A stretch of 5,375 nt of DNA from an uncultured Peptococcaceae bacterium. Its GTDB lineage: Bacteria > Bacillota > Dehalobacteriia > UBA4068 > UBA4997. The stretch is from the NCBI GenBank assembly GCA_947626615.1, contig CANQSW010000095.1, positions 1 through 5,375 on the forward strand. The letters are read 5' to 3'. Positions 1 through 4,744 of this stretch are shown in pieces. A program made the translations under genes and the position numbers. The notes below the pieces were generated by a model, which saw only the letters and a program-made list of their open reading frames with translations, searched no databases and had not been told where the DNA came from. How positions within the stretch are numbered: position 1 is the stretch's first letter; each line of letters opens with the position of its first letter.

Positions 1-433
1 GGGGGTTCGCCCCGTGCGCCATGCCGCCGGCCTTCACGTTGGGGCAGGAGATGTTGACCTCCAGCCCGGCCAACCCCGGCACGTCGCTCACCCGCCGGGC
101 GATCTCAGCATAATCCGCCGGCTCGCCGCCGGCAATATTCAGCAAAACCGTCACGTCATGCTGCAACACCCACGGCAGCTGTTCCGCCAGCACGTTATCC
201 AGCCCCGGATTCTGCAGGCCGACGCAATTAAGCACCCCGGCGGGCGCTTCCGCGATACGCGGCCCGTCGTTGCCGAGCCGGGGCAAAAGGGTCGTCCCCT
301 TCACCATCATGCCGCCCAGCCGGTCGATCGGGAATATCTCGTTCAACTCGCGGCCAAAGCCGCAAGTGCCGGAGGCCGTAAACACCGGGTTTTTCGCCTT
401 GATACCGGCAAATTCCACCGCTAAATTAGTCAC
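1..433 (-). CDS. pyrD: Dihydroorotate dehydrogenase B, catalytic subunit (N-terminal 144 residues; runs off the left edge)
   Basis: This is the FMN-binding catalytic subunit of class 1B dihydroorotate dehydrogenase, which oxidises dihydroorotate to orotate in de novo pyrimidine synthesis and passes electrons to PyrK. Translating the minus strand from GTG at 433-431 gives an open frame to the window edge. It shows the family's early ASGTCGFG segment (about residues 20-27), MMVKGTT (about 42-48), a GLQNPGLDN segment (72-80), and NISCPN at 127-132. In class 1 enzymes the cysteine of this last motif (here C130) is the catalytic base and the flanking asparagines contact orotate. The full family length is about 300 residues, so roughly half is missing. 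The GTG start is chosen because a good Shine-Dalgarno precedes it by 7 nt and the N-terminus aligns with the family; no upstream ATG in this frame is as well placed. It overlaps the pyrK stop by 8 nt, which suggests translational coupling. The PyrK neighbour makes class 1B, rather than 1A or 2, the secure assignment. Confidence 0.96.
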   Translation of the reverse strand, partial: MTNLAVEFAGIKAKNPVFTASGTCGFGRELNEIFPIDRLGGMMVKGTTLLPRLGNDGPRIAEAPAGVLNCVGLQNPGLDNVLAEQLPWVLQHDVTVLLNIAGGEPADYAEIARRVSDVPGLAGLEVNISCPNVKAGGMAHGANP

Positions 434-1229
434 GCCAGAACACCTCTTTCCCCTCGAACACCGGCCCGTCGTAGCAGACGCGCTTTTTGCTTATAGTGCC
501 GTCCGCCGCGCGGTGATCCACCACGCAGCCCACGCAGATACCAAAGCCGCAGCCCATGCGCTCCTCCAGCGAGACCTGACATTCCACCCCGGCTTCGCGG
601 CAGATCTTGGCCACGCCCCGCATCAGCGGCGTCGGGCCGCAGCAATAAACGATATCTATGCGCGCCTCCTCGATCAGCTTATCCAGCCCGGTGGTGATGT
701 AGCCCTTAGTGCCCATACTGCCGTCGTCGGTGAATATGCTTATCGCCATATCCAGCTTGCACAGCCTGTCCAGCGCCAGCAGGCGTTCCGCCGTCTGCGC
801 GCCCAGCAATATCTCGGTGTAGACGCCGCGCGCCTTCAGCTCCAGCAGCAGCGGATAAAGCGGGGCCACGCCGATGCCCCCGCCGATGACCAACGCCCGC
901 CGCCCGGCCTCCGCCAGCGGAAAGCCGTTGCCAAGCGGAGCCAGCAGCGGCAGCTTATCGCCCTTTTTCACCTCGGACAGCAACCGCGTGCCGCCGCCGT
1001 GTACCTCGAAAAGTATCGTCACGCTGCCTTTTTCTTTGTCCACGTCGAAAATGCCCATCGGCCGCCCCAAAAAAGGCTGATTTTGGGAGTTCGGCTTCAC
1101 CATCAAAAACTGGCCCGGCCGCGCCTGCTCCGCCGCGTGCGGCGCCAGCAGCGTCAGCTCGAAAATGCCCGGCGCCACCGCAAAAATATCCAGCACCTCG
1201 GCCCGCGTCGTCTCGATCCCCGTAATCAT
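426..1229 (-). CDS. pyrK: Dihydroorotate dehydrogenase B, electron transfer subunit PyrK
   Basis: This is the FAD and [2Fe-2S] subunit that takes electrons from PyrD and reduces NAD+. The protein has 267 residues, usual for the family. Visible in order: a ferredoxin-reductase-type FAD domain with PGQFLMV (about 38-44), an FAD-contact region reading RPMG at 56-59, and EVHGGGTRLL followed by PLGNGFPL (98-105). The NAD domain begins at GGGIGV (116-121), and CCGPTPLM follows at 196-203. A C-terminal iron-sulfur domain has cysteines 227, 232, 235 and 252 (C-x4-C-x2-C-x16-C). An in-frame TTG lies two codons upstream at 1235, but GGTGAT sits 6 nt before the ATG at 1229 and directly abuts that TTG, so I chose ATG. 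The fourth residue of the RPxS flavin motif is Gly rather than the usual Ser. The gene follows the rpsU terminator, has its own promoter, and overlaps pyrD by 8 nt. Confidence 0.97.
   Translation of the reverse strand: MITGIETTRAEVLDIFAVAPGIFELTLLAPHAAEQARPGQFLMVKPNSQNQPFLGRPMGIFDVDKEKGSVTILFEVHGGGTRLLSEVKKGDKLPLLAPLGNGFPLAEAGRRALVIGGGIGVAPLYPLLLELKARGVYTEILLGAQTAERLLALDRLCKLDMAISIFTDDGSMGTKGYITTGLDKLIEEARIDIVYCCGPTPLMRGVAKICREAGVECQVSLEERMGCGFGICVGCVVDHRAADGTISKKRVCYDGPVFEGKEVFWRD
441..447 (-). promoter_or_regulatory. Ribosome binding site of pyrD
   Basis: On the minus strand AGAGGTG lies inside the last codons of pyrK, 7 nt before the GTG at 433-431. Its position supports the GTG start and coupled translation of pyrK and pyrD. 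Confidence 0.7.
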
Positions 1230-1235
1230 CGTCAA

Positions 1236-1241
1236 ATCACC
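1236..1241 (-). promoter_or_regulatory. Ribosome binding site of pyrK
   Basis: GGTGAT on the minus strand matches the 3' part of the anti-Shine-Dalgarno complement and lies 6 nt from ATG 1229. It directly abuts the alternative TTG at 1235, so it favours the ATG. A second AGGG lies further upstream, around 1249-1252, too far from ATG to be the main site. Confidence 0.55.
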
Positions 1242-1266
1242 CGGCTTCCCTGAAATTCTTAACTAT

Positions 1267-1296
1267 ATTGTAACATAAACCGCGCCGCCGGCGCAA
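1267..1296 (-). promoter_or_regulatory. Sigma-A-type promoter of pyrKD with extended -10
   Basis: On the minus strand the -10 hexamer is TACAAT (1267-1272; 5 of 6 to consensus), preceded by TGT, which makes it an extended -10. A weak -35, TTGCGC (1291-1296), lies 18 nt upstream. The predicted start is near 1260, giving a leader of about 30 nt before the pyrK ATG. That is too short for a PyrR-type attenuator. A short GC dyad, GCGCC-GCC-GGCGC (plus strand 1282-1294), sits between the two hexamers. The site lies just downstream of the rpsU terminator, which fits pyrKD being an independent transcription unit. Confidence 0.7.
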
Positions 1297-1314
1297 CCGC
1301 CCCAAAACAAAACT

Positions 1315-1344
1315 AAAGCCCCGAGCCTTGCGGCCCGGAGCTTT
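1315..1344 (-). terminator. Rho-independent terminator after rpsU
   Basis: Starting 5 nt after the rpsU stop codon, the minus strand has a 13-bp stem (arms 1332-1344 and 1315-1327) containing two G-U pairs. It is capped by a GCAA tetraloop (GNRA type, 1328-1331). Downstream is a broken T-rich run, AGTTTTGTTTT (about 1304-1314). It separates the rsmE-rpsU cluster from pyrKD. Confidence 0.88.
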
Positions 1345-1349
1345 TCAGC

Positions 1350-1526
1350 TTACTTCCACTTGCGTTTTCTGGCAGCTTCAGATTTTTTCTTTCTTCTGAC
1401 GCTGGGCTTCTCATAGTGTTCATGTTTACGGATTTCGCTCATAACGCCGGAACGCTGACAAGTCCGCTTAAACCTACGCAAAGCACTGTCAAGGGATTCG
1501 TTTTTTCCAACTCTGACTTCGCTCAT
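1350..1526 (-). CDS. rpsU: 30S ribosomal protein bS21
   Basis: This is small-subunit ribosomal protein bS21, which in characterised bacteria sits near the 3' end of 16S rRNA and contributes to initiation. The protein is 58 residues, full length for the family. It opens MSEVRVGKNESLDSALRRFK, has the family's KRTCQRSGVM segment at about 20-29 and EIRKHEHYEKPS at 31-42, and ends in a very basic tail (RRKKKSEAARKRKWK). The ATG at 1526-1524 is chosen because GGGGAGGG lies 6 nt upstream and family members begin with this Met. The frame stays open upstream to a TTG at 1601, but that stretch has no ribosome site and is not conserved-looking. The gene has its own consensus promoter and a leader of about 110 nt, so its expression can be set independently of the upstream cluster. 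A strong terminator follows. Confidence 0.98.
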   Translation of the reverse strand: MSEVRVGKNESLDSALRRFKRTCQRSGVMSEIRKHEHYEKPSVRRKKKSEAARKRKWK

Positions 1527-1638
1527 CAATTTCCCTCCCCTCGCAATCAACAGGCAATGCAGTTGAAGACTTGCAGGAATAATATCCTCGCCCAAAGGCA
1601 AATATGCCGGTTCGGCATACCACTATCTGTATAGATTA
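1527..1638 (-). promoter_or_regulatory. Leader region of rpsU with a perfect 7-bp hairpin
   Basis: From the predicted start near 1638 to the rpsU ATG there are about 112 untranslated nt. Close to the 5' end is a perfect hairpin: minus-strand TATGCCG, loop AAC, then CGGCATA (stem positions 1613-1619 and 1603-1609). No T-run follows it, so it is not an obvious terminator. The remainder holds only weak short complementary segments and then the purine-rich ribosome site GGGGAGGG (1533-1540). A long structured leader before a ribosomal protein gene is compatible with feedback control, but I do not recognise a named leader family here. Confidence 0.45.
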
Positions 1639-1644
1639 CAACTA

Positions 1645-1673
1645 ATTATATAATGTTTTCAACGGTTAGTCAA
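1645..1673 (-). promoter_or_regulatory. Consensus sigma-A promoter of rpsU
   Basis: On the minus strand TTGACT (1668-1673; 5 of 6 to consensus) is separated by exactly 17 nt from a perfect TATAAT (1645-1650). It lies in the AT-rich 178-nt gap between the HIT gene and rpsU, and predicts a start near 1638. It is the best promoter match in the window and fits high expression of a ribosomal protein. Confidence 0.85.
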
Positions 1674-1704
1674 CACTTAATTTCGCAAAATTTCCGCCGC
1701 GCTT

Positions 1705-2046
1705 TCAGCAGATATCGCCCAGCTTTTTGCCGCCCAGCAGATGATAATGCAGATGCTGCACCTCCTGGCCGCTGTCCTCACCGCTGTTGGTGACGACGCG
1801 GTAGCCGGAAGCGGCTATCCCCTCCGCCTCGGCCAACAGCTTTGCCAGTATCTGTATTTTGGCCAGCAGCACGGCGTCGGCCTCGTCTGCGTCGGCCAAT
1901 CTGGCGATGTGCTTCTTCGGTATGATCAGAATATGCGTCGGCGCTTTCGGGCTGATATCGCGGAAAGCCAGCACCTCGTCGTCCTCATACACCTTGTTGC
2001 TGGGGATCTCCCCGGCCGCTATCTTGCAGAACAAACAATCCTCCAT
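1705..2046 (-). CDS. hinT: Histidine triad (HIT) nucleotide-binding protein, HinT type
   Basis: This is a small cytoplasmic HIT-family protein. Characterised HinT members hydrolyse phosphoramidate bonds on AMP derivatives such as aminoacyl or lysyl adenylates; the physiological role is often unclear. The protein has 113 residues, typical of the family. It begins MEDCLFCKIAAGEIPS, with cysteines 4 and 7. It continues with VLAFRDISPKAPTHILIIPK (26-45), and ends with the catalytic triad motif QHLHYHLLGG, with histidines 98, 100 and 102. The frame extends 16 codons upstream to a TTG at 2094. I chose the ATG at 2046 because family proteins start there and AAGGAG lies 10 nt upstream. The gene sits 58 nt after mtaB and 178 nt before rpsU, a common Bacillota arrangement. 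A promoter-like site lies in the gap before it. Confidence 0.96.
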   Translation of the reverse strand: MEDCLFCKIAAGEIPSNKVYEDDEVLAFRDISPKAPTHILIIPKKHIARLADADEADAVLLAKIQILAKLLAEAEGIAASGYRVVTNSGEDSGQEVQHLHYHLLGGKKLGDIC

Positions 2047-2065
2047 TTTTCGCACGCTCCTTTTT

Positions 2066-2094
2066 AATATATGTGATTTTTTTAATCTGGTCAA
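2066..2094 (-). promoter_or_regulatory. Possible promoter upstream of the HIT gene
   Basis: On the minus strand TTGACC (2089-2094) and TATATT (2066-2071) are each 5 of 6 to the sigma-A consensus and exactly 17 nt apart. The predicted start, near 2059, would fall inside the AAGGAG ribosome site (2057-2062). The transcript would therefore carry a truncated or no Shine-Dalgarno, which weakens the case. The region is AT-rich, so a chance match is possible. Confidence 0.45.
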
Positions 2095-2104
2095 AATTTT
2101 TGCG

Positions 2105-3445
2105 TCAGCCCCGCGCCAGCAGCTCGTCGTCCGGCAAAAGCCCCGCCACCGTCACGCGGCAAAGCTCGCCGTGCGGCGCTTTTAGCCCCGGCGCAAAGCA
2201 GGGCATATAATTGGCCGTGTAGCCGGCAAGGCCCTTTTCGCCCTCGCGTATCTGCTCGCGCTCCGGCAGAAAAAGCACCTCGCGCCCGATAAAGCGCTCG
2301 CGGAACTGCCGCCTTGACGCCGCTACCACGCGGGATACCGCCGCCGCCCGGCGTTCCTTTTCGGCGTTTGGCAGCTGCCCGGCAAATTCCGCCGCCGGCG
2401 TGCCCGGCCGCCGCGAATACGGGAAGACGTGCGCGTCGGCAAACGCCAGCCGCCGCAGCGCCGCCAGAGATTCCGCAAAAAGCTCCGCCGTCTCGCCCGG
2501 AAAGCCCGCGATGAGGTCGGTGGTTATGGCCGCCTCCGGCAGCAGGGCGCGGATCTTCGTTAAAAGCTCCTCGTAAAAAGGCAGGTCGTAGGTGCGGCGC
2601 ATCAGCCGCAGCACCTCGCTGCTCGCCGCCTGCAGCGGCACGTGGAAGTGCGGGCAGACGACGGGGTCTTGCGCCGCCAGCTCCAGCAGGCGGTCGCTCA
2701 CCTCATGCGGCTCCACGCTGCCAAGCCTAAGGCGCGCCAGCCCCGGCGTGGCCGCAGCTTTTTCCACCAGCCGGGCGAAGGCGTCGCGCTCGCCCCGGTC
2801 CGTGCCGTAGGCCCCCGTGTGTATGCCCGTCAGCACCACCTCACGGTAGCCCGCCGCCGCCAGCTCCCTTATCTCCGCCAGGATATCGTCCTCCGGGCGG
2901 CTGCGCACCGGCCCGCGCACGTACGGCACGATGCAATAGCTGCAAAACTGGTTGCAGCCGTCCTCCACCTTAACGTAGGCGCGGGTGCGGCTGGTGCCGC
3001 TGTGCCGGTTGCCGATCTCGTGGAACTCCGTCACGCTGCACGCCGGGGCAACGGCCAGCTGCGGTTGCCAAGCCGCGCACCGCTTCTGCTCCGCCCCGGC
3101 CGCGGCCAGCTCAAAAAGGCGGTGCTTTTCGTTCGCCCCCAGCACCAGATCGAGCCCCAGAGCGGCGGCCTCCGCCGGCTTCAGCTGGGCATAACAGCCC
3201 GTCGCCGCCACGAACGTCTGCGGGTTGACCGCGCGCGCCCGGCGCAGCATATTGCGGCTCTTCTTCTCCGCCACCTGCGTCACGGTGCAGGTGTTGACTA
3301 TGGTAACGTCCGCCGCCGCGCCGAAGGGCACCTGCTGCCAGCCGTGCTCGGCGAACACGTTGGCGATAGCCGCGCTCTCCTCCTGGTTCACCTTGCAGCC
3401 CAGCGTGTAGATAGCGAACTTATGCTCCGGCCCGTTTGCCGCCAT
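2105..3445 (-). CDS. mtaB: tRNA (N6-L-threonylcarbamoyladenosine(37)-C2)-methylthiotransferase MtaB
   Basis: MtaB is a radical-SAM enzyme that adds a methylthio group to t6A at position 37 of tRNAs decoding ANN codons, giving ms2t6A. The 446 residues show the full architecture. The N-terminal methylthiotransferase domain has TLGCKVNQEE (the GCKVNQ form separates MtaB from MiaB) and cluster cysteines 17, 53 and 84. The radical-SAM CxxxCxxC is C164, C168 and C171 in GCNQFCSYC, followed by VPYVRGPVRSR. Further on are LTGIHTGAYG (205-214) and TTDLIAGFPGET (308-319). A TRAM-like RNA-binding region occupies roughly 385-446. The ATG at 3445 has GGGAGGTG 6 nt upstream, inside the end of rsmE, and only 3 nt separate it from the rsmE stop, so the two are very likely cotranscribed. 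One departure: the segment usually close to LQSGS reads LQAASS (271-276). Confidence 0.96.
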   Translation of the reverse strand: MAANGPEHKFAIYTLGCKVNQEESAAIANVFAEHGWQQVPFGAAADVTIVNTCTVTQVAEKKSRNMLRRARAVNPQTFVAATGCYAQLKPAEAAALGLDLVLGANEKHRLFELAAAGAEQKRCAAWQPQLAVAPACSVTEFHEIGNRHSGTSRTRAYVKVEDGCNQFCSYCIVPYVRGPVRSRPEDDILAEIRELAAAGYREVVLTGIHTGAYGTDRGERDAFARLVEKAAATPGLARLRLGSVEPHEVSDRLLELAAQDPVVCPHFHVPLQAASSEVLRLMRRTYDLPFYEELLTKIRALLPEAAITTDLIAGFPGETAELFAESLAALRRLAFADAHVFPYSRRPGTPAAEFAGQLPNAEKERRAAAVSRVVAASRRQFRERFIGREVLFLPEREQIREGEKGLAGYTANYMPCFAPGLKAPHGELCRVTVAGLLPDDELLARG

Positions 3446-3448
3446 AGC

Positions 3449-4201
3449 TCACACCTCCCGCCCGTTCAGGTCGCCCCATTGATACATGACCAGCGCCAAG
3501 GCGGCTATGGCCGCCGTTTCCGTCCGCAATATCCGCCGCCCCAGCGTCACCAGCCTAGCCCCGGCTGCCGCCGCCAGCCTGGCCTCCGCCGCCGTCAGGC
3601 CGCCCTCCGGCCCGATGATGACCGCGCAGGCCGCCGGGGCCGCTTCTGCCAGCGCGTCCGCCATAGCCATACCGCGCGGATCGGCGGCAGCCTCCTCCCA
3701 GGGCAGCAGCACGCGGCAATTTGGCGGCAATTCGCGCAGCGCTTCGTCCAGGCTTTGCACCGGGGCCACCTCCACTAGCCGCGTGCGCCCGCATTGCTTG
3801 GCCGCCGCGTCGGCTATCTTCTGCCAGCGCTCGCGTTTGGCACAGGCCTTTTCGCCCGAGAGCTTGACCACGCTGCGCTCCAGCGCCAGCGGCACGATGC
3901 GAGAGACGCCCAGCTCCACCGCTTTCTGAATAACTATCTCCATGCGCTCGCCCTTGGCCAGCCCCTGCAAAAGTATCAGCTCCAGCGGGGCTTCGCTGTA
4001 CGCCGCCAGCTCGGCCGTGAGCCGCGCCTGCACACGCTCGCCCACCTGCGTCAGCTCGGCGGCAAAAACGCGGTTGGCGGCCACCACGGTGATCTTATCG
4101 CCCACCGCGCGGCGCAGCACCAGCCGCAAATGCCGGCTGTCCGCCGCAGAGAGCGTCACCTCGTCGCCCACCGCCGCCGCGTTTTCCAGAAAAAACCGCA
4201 T
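3449..4201 (-). CDS. rsmE: 16S rRNA (uracil(1498)-N3)-methyltransferase RsmE
   Basis: RsmE is a SPOUT-class enzyme that methylates N3 of U1498 in 16S rRNA with S-adenosylmethionine, acting on the assembled 30S subunit. The protein has 250 residues, usual for the family. Visible are the N-terminal PUA-like part beginning MRFFLENA with SRHLRLVLR (22-30), LLQGLAKGERMEIVIQKAVE (77-96) leading to LGVSRIVPL, and the trefoil-knot SAM site IGPEGG (196-201) plus LGRRILRTETA (220-230). An alternative GTG start at 4234 would add 11 residues. I prefer the ATG at 4201 because AAGGAGG lies 5 nt upstream, the family starts with MxxFF-like residues, and the predicted transcription start nearly coincides with that GTG. 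mtaB follows after 3 nt. In many Bacillota prmA precedes this gene; here a YolD-like gene does. Confidence 0.97.
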   Translation of the reverse strand: MRFFLENAAAVGDEVTLSAADSRHLRLVLRRAVGDKITVVAANRVFAAELTQVGERVQARLTAELAAYSEAPLELILLQGLAKGERMEIVIQKAVELGVSRIVPLALERSVVKLSGEKACAKRERWQKIADAAAKQCGRTRLVEVAPVQSLDEALRELPPNCRVLLPWEEAAADPRGMAMADALAEAAPAACAVIIGPEGGLTAAEARLAAAAGARLVTLGRRILRTETAAIAALALVMYQWGDLNGREV

Positions 4202-4206
4202 AAACG

Positions 4207-4213
4207 CCTCCTT
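4207..4213 (-). promoter_or_regulatory. Ribosome binding site of rsmE
   Basis: AAGGAGG on the minus strand lies 5 nt before the ATG at 4201-4199. It decides the start in favour of this ATG over the in-frame GTG at 4234, for which I see no comparable site. Confidence 0.85.
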
Positions 4214-4239
4214 GCCCGCGTGTCGTAAACTCACATTTA

Positions 4240-4267
4240 ATTATACCGAAAATTCCCGCAAATGCAA
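4240..4267 (-). promoter_or_regulatory. Promoter of the rsmE-mtaB-HIT-rpsU cluster
   Basis: On the minus strand a perfect TATAAT (4240-4245) is preceded 16 nt upstream by TTGCAT (4262-4267), which matches only the TTG of the -35 consensus. The predicted start near 4233 leaves a leader of about 32 nt containing the rsmE ribosome site. It lies in the only AT-rich stretch of the 82-nt gap after the YolD-like gene. Confidence 0.65.
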
Positions 4268-4283
4268 GCCTGGCCGCCGCCGC

Positions 4284-4730
4284 TCACTCCGCCGGGAAGA
4301 TATCTCCTTCTATCGCCGCCACGTCGTCCACGGCCAGCTCGCCGCCGTCGCAGAAAAGCAGCCGGCGCCGGGCCGTGTCGATACGTTTTAAGCGCCCCCG
4401 GCGGCTCTCATAGCGGCCGCCCGCCTTTTTCTCGTCCGCCACGAAACAGCGCACGGTTATCTCCGGCCGCTCCGCCAGATGCGCCTGCAAAAACGCCAGC
4501 TTGGCGTCCAGCTCCGCCGCCTGATCGTCGCTAAGCGTCTGTTTGGCCTCGGTCAGCCGCGCCGTCTCGCTGATCGCCGCGTCATAGCCCGTCAGCGCCG
4601 CAAACGCGCTGAACTGCGCCGCCCGGTCATACGCCGACATATGCGGGCGCGTGGCCGACTGGTGGTGCGGCAGGCCGATGATGTCGTCGTAGATGTGCGC
4701 GTCCGGCGCGTCCGTATTTTTGCCGCTCAA
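4284..4730 (-). CDS. YolD-like family protein, partner of the Y-family polymerase
   Basis: YolD-like proteins are small Bacillota proteins of poorly defined biochemistry, usually encoded next to UvrX/YqjW-type Y-family polymerases. A role in regulating or assisting that polymerase has been proposed, but is an inference here. The protein has 148 residues. It carries the typical YDDIIGLPHHQSATRPHMS (14-32), the hallmark DRAAQFSAFAALTGYD (35-50), a charged helical stretch with alternating acidic residues (53-88), and a C-terminal beta-rich part ending IEGDIFPAE. The section VADEKKAGGRYESRRG (97-112) also fits the longer clostridial-type members. The start is TTG at 4730-4728: AGGAGG lies 8 nt upstream and no ATG in this frame fits. 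It begins 13 nt after the polymerase stop, so the two form an operon. No terminator is visible after it. Confidence 0.9.
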   Translation of the reverse strand: MSGKNTDAPDAHIYDDIIGLPHHQSATRPHMSAYDRAAQFSAFAALTGYDAAISETARLTEAKQTLSDDQAAELDAKLAFLQAHLAERPEITVRCFVADEKKAGGRYESRRGRLKRIDTARRRLLFCDGGELAVDDVAAIEGDIFPAE

Positions 4731-4738
4731 TGCCGCCG

Positions 4739-4744
4739 CCTCCT
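4739..4744 (-). promoter_or_regulatory. Ribosome binding site of the YolD-like gene
   Basis: AGGAGG on the minus strand overlaps the last base of the polymerase stop codon and lies 8 nt from TTG 4730. An ATG overlapping that stop (4747-4745) is in a different frame, so this site decides for the TTG start and suggests coupled translation. Confidence 0.8.

Noticed and set aside
270..1253. A 327-codon open frame on the plus strand, antisense to pyrK and part of pyrD
   Set aside because: It is fully opposite pyrK, whose motifs and cofactor residues are complete, and the predicted protein resembles no family. It is a shadow of the GC-rich coding strand.
1527..1601. A 25-residue N-terminal extension of bS21 from a TTG at 1601
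   Set aside because: No ribosome site precedes the TTG, the extension has no bS21-like sequence, and the ATG at 1526 has a strong site and the conserved N-terminus.
1681..1704. A terminator after the HIT gene
   Set aside because: Only a weak AT-only inverted repeat of 5 bp (about 1679-1692) is present, with no GC stem and no proper T-run, so readthrough into rpsU is expected.
2642..3778. A 378-codon open frame on the plus strand, antisense to mtaB and the end of rsmE
   Set aside because: It crosses two well-supported genes, has low-complexity Arg/His/Ala-rich composition and no recognisable motif. GC-rich genes with strong third-position bias routinely leave such open antisense frames.
4202..4234. 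An 11-residue N-terminal extension of RsmE from GTG 4234
   Set aside because: The predicted transcription start nearly coincides with this GTG, and the ribosome site AAGGAGG serves the ATG at 4201.
3486..4391. Several plus-strand open frames opposite rsmE and the YolD-like gene
   Set aside because: Composition is Ala/Ser/Arg-rich with no motif or plausible ribosome site, and the opposite strand holds genes with clear family signatures.
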